A model generated the notes under the pieces. The model was not told the DNA's origin, did no database searches, and worked only from the letters and a program-made list of their open reading frames with translations. A stretch of 59,736 nt of DNA, taken from positions 1 to 59,736 of IMG/VR virus record IMGVR_UViG_3300019458_000038; one strand, written 5' to 3'. Origin of the DNA: a virus. Both the position numbers and the translations under genes were made by a program. The first letter of the stretch is position 1. Each line of letters begins with the position of its first letter. Shown here one piece after another: positions 41,204 through 47,251 of the stretch.

Positions 41204-41463
41204 ATAATCTGGTGCAGAGACCGAACCCCGCCTATCTGAACGGCGCACCTGACGTGAGCGCGTCCGCGCTTCCCTCTGGCCCGGACTCGGCTGGAGCACA
41301 TCCTGCACCTCGGCTTCCCGCACAGGTCGCAGCGGCCAACAGTCGCCACCCCGCAGAAGCAGCGGAGCACCCTCCTCCTGGTACGTTCTGGGTGGGATCG
41401 TTGATCAGAAGTCAGGTCAGACCACGACACAGTCCTGTGAGACATCGAAACCTCTCTGGGCAT
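41194..41463 (-). CDS. zinc-finger-like protein, 89 aa
   Basis: Starts MPREVSMSHRTVSW (ATG 41463; ATG 41445 also possible) and carries CFCG, CDLCGKPRCRMC and a basic stretch (RVRARGKRGRAHVRC), a treble-clef or ribbon-type zinc site. Its stop codon lies inside the 5' end of tRNA-Gln. One of several zinc microproteins woven into the tRNA array. Confidence 0.5.
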   Translation of the reverse strand: MPREVSMSHRTVSWSDLTSDQRSHPERTRRRVLRCFCGVATVGRCDLCGKPRCRMCSSRVRARGKRGRAHVRCAVQIGGVRSLHQIIGA

Positions 41464-41473
41464 GGTGGCATAG

Positions 41474-41547
41474 TGGAGAGCCAGGCGGGACTCGAACCCG
41501 CATAGAGCGATTTGCAGTCGCTTGCCTCGCCATTCGGCCACCGGCTC
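41474..41547 (-). tRNA. tRNA-Cys (GCA)
   Basis: Acceptor GAGCCGG/CTGGCTC, loop CTGCAAA, discriminator U73 as expected for cysteine, CCA encoded. Preceded by repeat copy B, 19 nt upstream. Confidence 0.9.
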
Positions 41548-41566
41548 CACCTGCCGTCAACCACGA

Positions 41567-41670
41567 CCCCTCGGTCTATCATCGGCTCGCGCCGACTCCC
41601 CGAGCGGTACGTCCCTTGCCTTGCCTTGCCGGGCCATGCCGCGCCTCGCCGCGCCGCGCCGCGCCGCGCC
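41567..41670 (-). repeat. pentamer-array/hairpin element, copy B
   Basis: Eleven NNGCC pentamers (41616-41670 as read on the plus strand) join the hairpin core (41567-41615): CTCGG/CCGAG outer stem, GTCGGC-GCGA-GCCGAT inner stem with a GNRA loop, and GATAGA on the 3' side. Lies 19 nt upstream of tRNA-Cys. Confidence 0.85.
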
Positions 41671-41831
41671 ACATTTTCCGAAATCCTAGACGACGATCAA
41701 CTCCCCCGTGCCGAACGCACAATCTTCGCAGAGCGGCAAAATCTTCGCCGGAGACCTCCAGAGCGCCGACATGGTCACCAGTCGGACGACCGGCACTCCT
41801 CCGCAGTCAGCACAAAGTGCCTCTGTAGGAG

Positions 41832-41920
41832 TGGCGGAGGCGGCGGGACTCGAACCCGCACGGCCCTCTTCGGGCCTCACGGCGCTTCCAACGCCGCTGC
41901 TTTCCGTTCGCCTCGCCTCC
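41832..41920 (-). tRNA. tRNA-Ser (GGA)
   Basis: Class II with a long variable arm (GGCCC-GAAGA-GGGCC), acceptor GGAGGCG/CGCCTCC, loop TTGGAAG, G73 and CCA encoded. Confidence 0.9.
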
Positions 41921-41924
41921 GAGG

Positions 41925-42016
41925 TGGAGGAAGATTGAGGAGTCGAACCCCTGGCGCTCACCGCGCCCCCATCGCCGCCTTCAAAGCGGCTTGCGGACCG
42001 TCCCGCGGAATCTTCC
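41925..42016 (-). tRNA. tRNA-Ser (TGA)
   Basis: Class II, acceptor GGAAGAT/ATCTTCC, loop TTTGAAG, long variable arm, encoded CCA. Its 5' 59 nt double as the 3' end of the YkuK-like coding sequence. Confidence 0.85.
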
Positions 42017-42470
42017 CCTTGTGTCGGACGACCCAGTCTGCGGAGTGACTGGCCGCCCACGCGTCTGGTTTCACTACGGCCTTGAAACCGTTGCCCATGA
42101 CCATCCCCGCAAGCTCTTGGAGGTACTTGCTTGAAAGATTCTTTTCCTCAGGAGACGCGTCGATGTGGATCGACATCGGGTTCGGCCCGGCCTCCAGGGT
42201 CAGCGCTATCTCGACCGAGCGCCAGACTTCCTTCAGCAGCCTCTCTCGGAGCGAGACGATCCTGGTGACGGCCTCCCTGGAGTAAGAAACGCGCCCCCCC
42301 TTGCCCGGAGTATGGATCACTATGACTGTCACGAACTGGGTCCAGCGTCCGGTCTGTAGCGAGTCGGTACCCACGTGGACCACCTGACCACCGCTGGACG
42401 CCTCGCGGACCCACCGTGCTATGTCTTGGACCGGCTCCCCGCCCAGAGTTTTCCACCGACGTTCTGCCAT
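41958..42470 (-). CDS. DUF458/YkuK RNase-H-like protein, 170 aa
   Basis: Matches the YkuK family: VVHVGTDSLQTGRWTQFVTV (first acidic residue of an RNase-H-like fold), SVEIALTLEAG, IHIDASPEEKNLSSKYLQEL and a final VVKPDAWAASHSADWVVRH. Family activity is unproven. The last 20 codons (from KGKIPRDGPQ to MGAR) are encoded inside the tRNA-Ser(TGA) gene, so the C-terminus is dictated by tRNA sequence. Confidence 0.8.
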   Translation of the reverse strand: MAERRWKTLGGEPVQDIARWVREASSGGQVVHVGTDSLQTGRWTQFVTVIVIHTPGKGGRVSYSREAVTRIVSLRERLLKEVWRSVEIALTLEAGPNPMSIHIDASPEEKNLSSKYLQELAGMVMGNGFKAVVKPDAWAASHSADWVVRHKGKIPRDGPQAALKAAMGAR

Positions 42471-42519
42471 GTCACCACTCTATCATCGAACCCTGCCCAG
42501 AGGCTCTCGGTCCCGTCCG

Positions 42520-42780
42520 TCAGTTTCCGGCTTGTGTGGCCAGCTCGCGGGCGAGCAAGGCGTCCACTCTGGCATCTTCCGCCTTCTCGGCTCTTGTCCT
42601 CTGTCGCCAAGGCTTCAGGCCGCACTTCGGGCACGGTGCGCACAGCCACGGGCGCGGGCAGCCGGGGCCAGGACTCATCCCGGTGCAGACTACGGCCCAC
42701 TCGTCGTAACAGCAGCACTCTGACGGGCTGTCCTTGCGGACTCCGGACCAGCCGCAAGAGCACTTGACCCGGACCTTCAT
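42520..42780 (-). CDS. cysteine-rich zinc-binding protein, 86 aa
   Basis: Begins MKVRVKCSCGWSGVRKDSPS; further Cys at ECCCYDEW, VCTG, GCPRPW and LCAPCPKCG could bind two zinc ions. A charged helical tail (RAEKAEDARVDALLARELAT) follows. ATGA overlap with the RNA ligase stop couples the two. Confidence 0.65.
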   Translation of the reverse strand: MKVRVKCSCGWSGVRKDSPSECCCYDEWAVVCTGMSPGPGCPRPWLCAPCPKCGLKPWRQRTRAEKAEDARVDALLARELATQAGN

Positions 42781-43376
42781 GCCTTGGTCACCCCCAGGAG
42801 GACTCTGTCTGGGGCCGACTTGGGCGAATCGTCCCCGACGAGGGTCTTCTTGAAGTAGACGTTCCCGGCCACGTGGTAGATCACGACCCCCTCGGCCGGC
42901 TTGAACCCGGATGCCGCCTCAGACCCGAGCTCAGCCAGGCAGGCCAGTTCGTCGTCAATCGCGTCCGTGCTGAAGGGACCCCTGTAGAGGATCGGCACGC
43001 TGTAGAGCGGGGGCTTGACGTCGGCCCAGCGGCTCACGTTGAATAGTGCGAAGCGCTTCTCTTTGAGTCCGTAGCCTCTCTGGATCCCAGCCCCGAACCA
43101 CTCCCCGTAGTGTCGTCCCACCCCGAGGGTCTCGCGCAGCAAGGCTTCGTTTTCCTTGACCCACCGGGCGAAGCCGAAGTTGTCGTTCTCGGGGGAGATC
43201 CAGCGGTTCCTGCTCCCGGCCCGGACGGTCCCGTCATGATCTACTGCGACCTGGGCGTTCGTCCCGTCGATCTTCTCGGTTACGACGATCTCCCTCGACA
43301 GCCTCGCGATCTTCGGGAACTCCTCAAAGCCCGAGAACTCGTTGAAGCTAAGTGCGGACCCAGTCTCTTCCGTCAT
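42777..43376 (-). CDS. RNA ligase (Rnl2-like nucleotidyltransferase domain), 199 aa
   Basis: ATG 43376 opens MTEETGSALSFNEFSGFEEF. Motif I is TEKIDGTN with Lys35 as the AMP-accepting residue; motif Ia/III regions are VRAGSRNRWI and YGEWFGAGI; motif IV is PAEGVVIY and motif V VYFKKT. Only the catalytic domain is present, as in short phage ligases. Sitting within the tRNA array, it would suit repair of tRNAs broken by host anticodon nucleases (inference from T4). Confidence 0.8.
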   Translation of the reverse strand: MTEETGSALSFNEFSGFEEFPKIARLSREIVVTEKIDGTNAQVAVDHDGTVRAGSRNRWISPENDNFGFARWVKENEALLRETLGVGRHYGEWFGAGIQRGYGLKEKRFALFNVSRWADVKPPLYSVPILYRGPFSTDAIDDELACLAELGSEAASGFKPAEGVVIYHVAGNVYFKKTLVGDDSPKSAPDRVLLGVTKA

Positions 43377-43401
43377 GGCTATATTCTCTCCCTCGTTAGT
43401 T

Positions 43402-43475
43402 TGGCGGAGAGTGCCGGATTCGAACCGGCCTAGCCAGGGATTCGAATCCCAGCCTTGACCCAAAGCAAACTCTCC
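43402..43475 (-). tRNA. atypical tRNA, predicted anticodon CGA
   Basis: Acceptor GGAGAGT/ACTCTCC, G73-CCA and a perfect T-arm are clear. The anticodon arm is irregular: best fit loop TTCGAAT (anticodon CGA, serine codon UCG) with an A-C closing mismatch and two G-U pairs, on a class I body without the long serine arm. The arm also contains the palindrome GGGATTCGAATCCC. Confidence 0.55.
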
Positions 43476-43502
43476 GTACTTTTGTCTCCAGCTTCTCAGG
43501 TT

Positions 43503-43572
43503 CGGAGGGTCGGGGAATCGAACCCCGTTAGACCGCTTAGCAGGCGACCCGCTGTCCAACTGCGCACCCTCC
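43503..43572 (-). tRNA. tRNA-Ser-like (GCT), short body
   Basis: Acceptor GGAGGGT/ACCCTCC, loop CTGCTAA (GCT), perfect T-arm, but only a 4-nt variable loop and a shortened D-arm. G73 is followed by AAC, so CCA is not encoded. Unlike normal bacterial serine tRNAs. Confidence 0.6.
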
Positions 43573-43579
43573 AGTGTGG

Positions 43580-43861
43580 TCAGAACCGCTCCAGCTTCTC
43601 CACGACCCTGAGCTTGTTGTCCCGAGTCCAGGCGAGGCCCCGCCTCACCGTCTTCGTGATGGCCGAACTGGCGGCGCGCCTGCTACTGAAAAACATATTT
43701 GAGCAGGCTTCACTGCCCATTCCTCTCCACAGGCATCCGTCGATCCCCATGTTGAGGGGATGCCCGCCTTCCTCGACAACGACGTAGTACCTCCAGGAGC
43801 GACACTCGCTCTCTTTTGCCCTCAGGGCTTTACGAACGAGTTTCTGTCTCGCCTTGCTCAT
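43580..43861 (-). CDS. hypothetical basic protein, 93 aa
   Basis: MSKARQKLVRKALRAKESEC opens a basic helix; middle HPLNMGIDGCLWRGMGSEAC; end VRRGLAWTRDNKLRVVEKLE. A roughly 40-bp imperfect direct repeat (43712-43756 and 43879-43917) covers its middle and the 3' end of the upstream gene. Unknown function. Confidence 0.5.
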   Translation of the reverse strand: MSKARQKLVRKALRAKESECRSWRYYVVVEEGGHPLNMGIDGCLWRGMGSEACSNMFFSSRRAASSAITKTVRRGLAWTRDNKLRVVEKLERF

Positions 43862-43863
43862 TA

Positions 43864-44277
43864 TCAACCCCCCTTCGTACTGCCCACTCCTCGGGCATCC
43901 GTCGGTCCCCATGTTGAGTGGAGCGTGTTGCGCCATCTGCGTTTCATGAAGACCTCAACTGGCCGTCCCCAAACTGCGGCCCACGCTAGCGTGTTGGCCG
44001 TACCTCCCGAGAGCCCGTCCCAGAAGGCCGTCACCTTGTCGGCCATCCTGGCTATGACCGAGTTCCTGACCTTCGTGGCGATGTGGCCATACGAAGAGTA
44101 GTCGGGAGTCACCACGACCACCTCCAGGCCCCGCTTCCTGGCTGCATCCTCGGCCGCAGCATCGACTCCGCGAGCCCCTCCCGTGACCACCACCGTCTTG
44201 TCCGGTAGGGAGTCGATGTAGTCCTTCACGAGGTCCAGATACTTGAAGTTCCTCGAACCTACTACTGCCACCTTCAC
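43864..44277 (-). CDS. SLOG-family nucleotide-binding protein (DUF2493/YpsA-type), 137 aa
   Basis: GTG 44277 preceded by GGGGAGGTCGGA is preferred over ATG 44325. The fold is clear: VKVAVVGSRNFKYLDLVKDY, TVVVTGGARGVDAAAEDAAR, VVVVTPDYSSYG, VIARMADKVTAFWDG and SGGTANTLAWA. SLOG proteins sense or process nucleotides and nucleic-acid-derived ligands and appear in several conflict systems. Confidence 0.75.
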   Translation of the reverse strand: MKVAVVGSRNFKYLDLVKDYIDSLPDKTVVVTGGARGVDAAAEDAARKRGLEVVVVTPDYSSYGHIATKVRNSVIARMADKVTAFWDGLSGGTANTLAWAAVWGRPVEVFMKRRWRNTLHSTWGPTDARGVGSTKGG

Positions 44278-44391
44278 TCCGACCTCCCCACCGCTGCTAG
44301 CAGGAGGCCCATCCTTCAGCGCCATCCAGACAGCCTTGCGGTGTAGCCTTCAGAACCAAACTCGACCACGTTTTGTCTCCCTCCCAAACAA

Positions 44392-44480
44392 TGGACCACG
44401 GTCGGGGAGTCGAACCCCGTTCTGGCCCCGATCTGGGGGAGCGGTTATAGGCCGCCCTGAGAACCGTCCTCCCACCGTGG
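44392..44480 (-). tRNA. class II tRNA, anticodon TAT (identity uncertain)
   Basis: Acceptor CCACGGT/ACCGTGG, U73, CCA encoded, long variable arm CCCC-AGATC-GGGG, normal T-loop. Best anticodon stem GGCGG/CCGCT gives loop CCTATAA: C33 and anticodon TAT. A TAT isoleucine tRNA with a class II body would be unusual, so identity is left open. Confidence 0.6.
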
Positions 44481-44487
44481 ATGAAAC

Positions 44488-44561
44488 TGGAAGCCCGCCC
44501 CGGAGTCGAACCGAGATGGTCCGGCATTAGAAGTGCCGGCGGTGTCCACCACCAGCGGGCC
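44488..44561 (-). tRNA. tRNA-Arg (TCT)
   Basis: Acceptor GGCCCGC/GCGGGCT, loop CTTCTAA, U73 and CCA encoded. Reads AGA, a rare codon in this GC-rich genome. Confidence 0.85.
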
Positions 44562-44570
44562 TCCGTCACG

Positions 44571-44680
44571 ACCCCCCGGTCTATCATCGGCGTGCGGCCG
44601 ACTCCCCGAGGGTACGTCCCTTGCCTTCCCGCGCCTCGCCTAGCCCAGCCGGGCCGCGCCGCGCCCCGCCTCGCCGGGCC
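44571..44680 (-). repeat. pentamer-array/hairpin element, copy C
   Basis: Twelve NNGCC-like pentamers plus the hairpin core with inner stem GTCGGC-CGCAC-GCCGAT. Stands 9 nt upstream of tRNA-Arg(TCT). Confidence 0.85.
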
Positions 44681-44694
44681 ACGTTGGATGAAGA

Positions 44695-44769
44695 TGGAGC
44701 CCCACCGGGGAGTCGAACCCCGCTTTGCCGGTTTAGGAAACCGGTTCGCGTCCGCCGCGAATGTGGAGC
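44695..44769 (-). tRNA. tRNA-Arg (CCT)
   Basis: Acceptor GCTCCAC/GTGGGGC, D-stem TCGC/GCGA, loop TTCCTAA, U73 and CCA encoded. Confidence 0.9.
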
Positions 44770-44771
44770 TC

Positions 44772-44845
44772 TGGAAGCCGCGGGCAGAGTCGAACTGCCA
44801 TCTCAGGGTTCGTAGCCCTACGCCTTTCCGTTGGACCACGCGGCT
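44772..44845 (-). tRNA. tRNA-Arg (ACG)
   Basis: Acceptor AGCCGCG/CGCGGCT, loop CTACGAA, CCA encoded. A34 would need the host TadA deaminase to read CGC/CGA. Confidence 0.9.
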
Positions 44846-44848
44846 TTG

Positions 44849-44924
44849 TGGACCCCGAGGCGGGACTCGAACCCGCATCTCCAGTTACGGCGTCAGGTTT
44901 CGGAGACCTGGCCGGTACTCGGGG
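44849..44924 (-). tRNA. tRNA-Arg-like (CCG), apparently without a D-arm
   Basis: Acceptor CCCCGAG/CTCGGGG, T-arm GCGGG/CCCGC, U73 and CCA are perfect. The only good anticodon hairpin is CAGGT-CTCCGAA-ACCTG, leaving just 7 nt where the D-arm should be and 17 nt in the variable region. A forced normal layout gives a poor stem. Total length is a normal 76 nt. Confidence 0.55.
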
Positions 44925-45075
44925 AATCGTCCGGATCCGATCCTGACTCTTCGATTATGGCTCTGATTTCCGACCGGGGGCCTTTCCAGCACAACTCCTT
45001 CGCGATCTCAGTGACGGAGTAGCCCCTGTGGTAGAGGTCCAGCACAACGTCTGCCCGAGTGACGTGTTTCCCCAT
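44893..45075 (-). CDS. small HTH-like protein, 60 aa
   Basis: MGKHVTRADVVLDLYHRGYS followed by VTEIAKELCWKGPRSEIRAI looks like a helix-turn-helix of the type that ends small phage regulators. The last residues (about 10) are encoded inside the adjacent tRNA-Arg-like gene. Start ATG 45075. Possible local regulator. Confidence 0.5.
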   Translation of the reverse strand: MGKHVTRADVVLDLYHRGYSVTEIAKELCWKGPRSEIRAIIEESGSDPDDSPSTGQVSET

Positions 45076-45087
45076 CAGAGAGAGTCC

Positions 45088-45261
45088 CTAGACCTTCCGG
45101 CGCTTCCGCTTCGAAGCAGAAACGTTGGCTCTTCGGGCAGCCCTGCGGGCGGCCCACCCGTGGCCCGCTTTAGGACCGCTGCGGCGGTGAAGCTCGCGGA
45201 CGATGCGGAGTTCGCGCTTGCGCTTCTTTCCCTTCCTCTTGTGTGCCCACGCCATCTGCAT
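45088..45261 (-). CDS. very basic small protein, 57 aa
   Basis: MQMAWAHKRKGKKRKRELRI and later RRAARRANVSASKRKRRKV: Lys/Arg-rich throughout, likely RNA- or DNA-binding. ATG 45255 has better spacing to the CAGGAGAG site; 45261 is also possible. It lies between tRNA-Glu and the HTH-like gene. Confidence 0.5.
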   Translation of the reverse strand: MQMAWAHKRKGKKRKRELRIVRELHRRSGPKAGHGWAARRAARRANVSASKRKRRKV

Positions 45262-45272
45262 GCTCTCCTGTT

Positions 45273-45346
45273 TGGTGGGGTCGGCGGGAGTCGAACCCGC
45301 ATCAACTGCGTGAAAGGCAGCCCGCCTACCGTTAGCATACGACCCC
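45273..45346 (-). tRNA. tRNA-Glu (TTC)
   Basis: Acceptor GGGGTCG/CGACCCC, loop CTTTCAC, A73 and CCA encoded. Confidence 0.9.
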
Positions 45347-45351
45347 GTTTC

Positions 45352-45423
45352 TGGAGCCACCCCGGGGAGTCGAACCCCGCTGGCTGAAGATACAAACCTC
45401 CGCCGGTCCCGTGACCGGGTGGC
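45352..45423 (-). tRNA. tRNA-Thr (TGT)
   Basis: Acceptor GCCACCC/GGGTGGC, loop TTTGTAT, U73, CCA encoded; D-stem GGTC/GACC with a short loop. Confidence 0.8.
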
Positions 45424-45443
45424 GTCTTGTCCCCCTTGAGAAG

Positions 45444-45747
45444 TGGTGGAGGCGGCGGGAGTCGAACCCGCGTCCCGACACGAACGACGCGACGAGTTGC
45501 ACAGGCTTGTGTGCGTCAGTTGGCCGTGAGCGTCACCCCTTCACGGCGTTGGGGTACTGGTCCTCGCCGTCGTGACGCCGCTCCAGGCACTAGCGAGGGA
45601 GGAACCTGGGCGACGAGGCCGCCTAGGCGGCCTGCGGCAGAGCGTAGTCTGCGCTTGAGGTTTCCGGTCGAGATTTAGGAGGGAGACTCGGAGCCCCTCC
45701 GCCTGCACGTCACGCCGAAGCGCCCCGGTCGATACCGTTGCGCCCCC
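45444..45747 (-). ncRNA. ssrA: transfer-messenger RNA (tmRNA)
   Basis: The 5' end reads GGGGGCGCAACGGTATCGAC and pairs with CGCCTCC-A-CCA at the 3' end; T-arm GCGGG-TTCGACT-CCCGC follows a GACGCG run typical of tmRNA 3' ends. The tag frame is readable at 45652-45623: ADYALPQAA then TAG, extending the usual ...YALAA proteolysis signal. At 304 nt it is somewhat shorter than typical bacterial tmRNA. It would rescue stalled ribosomes and tag products. Confidence 0.9.
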
Positions 45748-45751
45748 GTAG

Positions 45752-45827
45752 TGGTGCCCCCCCCCGGTGTCGCACCGGGCCCTCTTCGTCTTCAGCGAAG
45801 CGCTTCCACTGGGTTAGCTTGAGGAGC
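45752..45827 (-). tRNA. tRNA-Phe (GAA)
   Basis: Anticodon arm CTTCG-CTGAAGA-CGAAG, D-stem GCT/AGC, A73-CCA encoded. The acceptor 3' strand lies in a run of eight G (minus strand), one fewer than a perfect 7-bp acceptor needs; the T-loop is TGCGACA. Confidence 0.8.
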
Positions 45828-45837
45828 ACTGCGGACT

Positions 45838-46150
45838 TCAGTTCTGGATCGCCTCCTGTCCGGCCTTGGCGATCTGTTCGAGGACCCACAGTTTGCGGCG
45901 CGGTGAGCGGGACGCCCACACTGGGAGATGTGAAGAAGCGCACCATTCTGGGTTGCTCGGCCTCGGTGGGCCGGGCCTTCTCCACGACCCCGAGCACGTA
46001 CTTGAACTCATCACCCGAAATTTTGCGATCGAACCACAGTACCTGGGCTCGGGTACACAAGTAAATGAGTGGGCTGCTACTCAGCAGCGTCGCCCACACG
46101 TCCATCTTCCGGTAGGCGTCGAGCTGCTGCTTGGTCACTTGGGCGTTCAC
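45838..46150 (-). pseudogene. frameshifted small gene
   Basis: GTG 46150 overlaps the upstream stop (GTGA) and has AAGGAGGG. The frame VNAQVTKQQLDAYRKMDVWA ... VRFFTSPSVGVPLT is protein-like, then degenerates into the tRNA and tmRNA genes (open to 45710). A +1 shift near 45905 gives RRKLWVLEQIAKAGQEAIQN and a stop at 45838-45840, a sensible C-terminus. Either a sequence error, a real mutation or a +1 frameshift site. Family unknown. Confidence 0.5.
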
Positions 46151-46341
46151 CACTTCGTGGCCCTCCTTCTCGCGTCCCAGCCTTCGTTCCACGCCTGCCG
46201 TCTGATCTCGTCAAGAGCGGTGATGACCTCCGCACACCACTGGCACACCGGCGCCTGAGAGCCTACCGGGCAGGTACAGCTCGTCCCCCCAAAGCGGCCG
46301 ATGAAGCTCGTGTCCCCGTTGGCCCTCTCGCAGTTACTCAT
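46147..46341 (-). CDS. small Cys-containing protein, 64 aa
   Basis: MSNCERANGDTSFIGRFGGT, then CTCPVGSQAPVCQWCAEVI, a four-Cys zinc knot, and a basic helical end (RRQAWNEGWDARRRATKW). Its stop overlaps the next start. Zinc-type microprotein, unknown role. Confidence 0.6.
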   Translation of the reverse strand: MSNCERANGDTSFIGRFGGTSCTCPVGSQAPVCQWCAEVITALDEIRRQAWNEGWDARRRATKW

Positions 46342-46360
46342 TCCTCCCCCCTCTCGCGTT

Positions 46361-46711
46361 TCAGTCCTGATATTCCGTCAAGGAATACCGCTCGGCGGAG
46401 CTCAGCTTCTTTGCCGGGACGAACCCGATCGTCCTGGTCCTGTTGTCGGTCTTCAGGACCCACGCCAACTCCTGCATGTCCTGGAGGGAGGGCTGCGCGC
46501 TGTCTCTGTAAGCGTTGCAGCTGGTGACCTTGAACCTGATCCGGTCCCCACCGCCGGACAGCCGGTCCCCACCGCCGGACAGAGCGCCGCACTCGATGAT
46601 CTCTTCGTCGAGAGCTTGGCCCCGGATAATCGTCGCCCTCTTGCACGAGAGGCAGAGCGACTTCTCGTCGGAAGACGCGGTGCCACCAAAGACTTTGATA
46701 CTGATCGACAC
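46361..46711 (-). CDS. hypothetical protein with tandem repeat, 116 aa
   Basis: GTG 46711 has AGGAGCTAA upstream. Contains CLSCKRATII and a 21-bp perfect tandem repeat (46541-46561, 46562-46582) encoding LSGGGDR twice. End VLKTDNRTRTIGFVPAKKLS. Unknown family; the repeat suggests slippage. Confidence 0.6.
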   Translation of the reverse strand: MSISIKVFGGTASSDEKSLCLSCKRATIIRGQALDEEIIECGALSGGGDRLSGGGDRIRFKVTSCNAYRDSAQPSLQDMQELAWVLKTDNRTRTIGFVPAKKLSSAERYSLTEYQD

Positions 46712-46726
46712 TTAGCTCCTATTTTG

Positions 46727-46799
46727 TGGAGCCGGCCCGGGGAGTCGAACCCACGCCCTGCTGCTTACGGGGCAGTTTGGCCACCTCGGCCTGACCGGC
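46727..46799 (-). tRNA. tRNA-Thr (CGT), C33 variant
   Basis: Acceptor GCCGGTC/GGCCGGC, loop CCCGTAA gives C33 and anticodon CGT; U73 and CCA encoded. T-stem has two mismatches at the outer end. Confidence 0.75.
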
Positions 46800-46802
46800 G
46801 GT

Positions 46803-46876
46803 TGGTCCACGGAGCGAGAATCGAACTCACATTGCGCGGTTATCGGCCGCGCGTCCTACCTTTGGACGATCCGTGG
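46803..46876 (-). tRNA. tRNA-Ile (GAT), C33 variant
   Basis: Acceptor CCACGGA/TCCGTGG, D-stem GTCC/GGAC, perfect anticodon stem CGCGG/CCGCG with loop CCGATAA (C33), A73 and CCA encoded. Confidence 0.9.
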
Positions 46877-46884
46877 AATCCGTA

Positions 46885-46960
46885 TGGTGGGACCGGTCGG
46901 AATCGAACCGACGTTGTTCCGCTTAAAAGGCGGGCGCAACCCATCTTTTGCTACGGTCCC
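46885..46960 (-). tRNA. tRNA-Lys (TTT)
   Basis: Acceptor GGGACCG/CGGTCCC, loop CTTTTAA, A73 and CCA encoded. Repeat copy D stands 12 nt upstream. Confidence 0.9.
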
Positions 46961-46972
46961 CCGAATTTCCGA

Positions 46973-47071
46973 CCCCCCGGTCTATCATCGGAGTGCGGCC
47001 GACTCCCCGAAGGTACGTCCCTTGCCGTGCCGCGCCTTGCCGAGCTACGCCGAGCCGCGCCCCGCCCCGCC
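46973..47071 (-). repeat. pentamer-array/hairpin element, copy D
   Basis: Ten NNGCC-like pentamers (47022-47071) and the hairpin core with inner stem GTCGG/CCGAT and loop CCGCACT. Upstream of tRNA-Lys(TTT). Confidence 0.85.
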
Positions 47072-47098
47072 ACGGTACGATTGAAAACCTCTGGCAGT

Positions 47099-47172
47099 TG
47101 GCTGGGGGCGGCGGACTCGAACCGCCATGACGCCGGTAACAGCGGCGCATCCTACCATTGAATGATCCCCCA
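47099..47172 (-). tRNA. tRNA-Asn (GTT)
   Basis: Acceptor TGGGGGA/GCCCCCA, loop CTGTTAC, G73 and CCA encoded; last acceptor pair is A-G. Confidence 0.9.
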
Positions 47173-47175
47173 GTT

Positions 47176-47251
47176 TGGCTGCGGCGGAGGGAGTCGAACC
47201 CCCATTGACGTCGGTTCAGAGCCGACCGCACTTCCGTTGTGCTACACCGCA
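47176..47251 (-). tRNA. tRNA-Gln (CTG)
   Basis: Acceptor TGCGGTG/CGCCGCA, loop CTCTGAA, G73 and CCA encoded. Confidence 0.9.

Noticed and set aside
41686-41796. Minus-strand frame ending CADCGG...LCEDCAFGTGELIVV next to tRNA-Ser(GGA)
   Set aside because: Two CxxC pairs look real, but every usable start codon comes after the first pair and the frame runs into the tRNA upstream. Could be a truncated zinc protein; not supportable as a gene.
41925-42016. Selenocysteine tRNA
   Set aside because: The class II body and TGA-containing loop raised the idea, but the anticodon is TGA (reads UCA, serine), not TCA.
44481-44966. Plus-strand frames across the tRNA-Arg genes
   Set aside because: Repeated peptides such as GVEPR come from translating conserved T-arms; an artefact of tRNA sequence.
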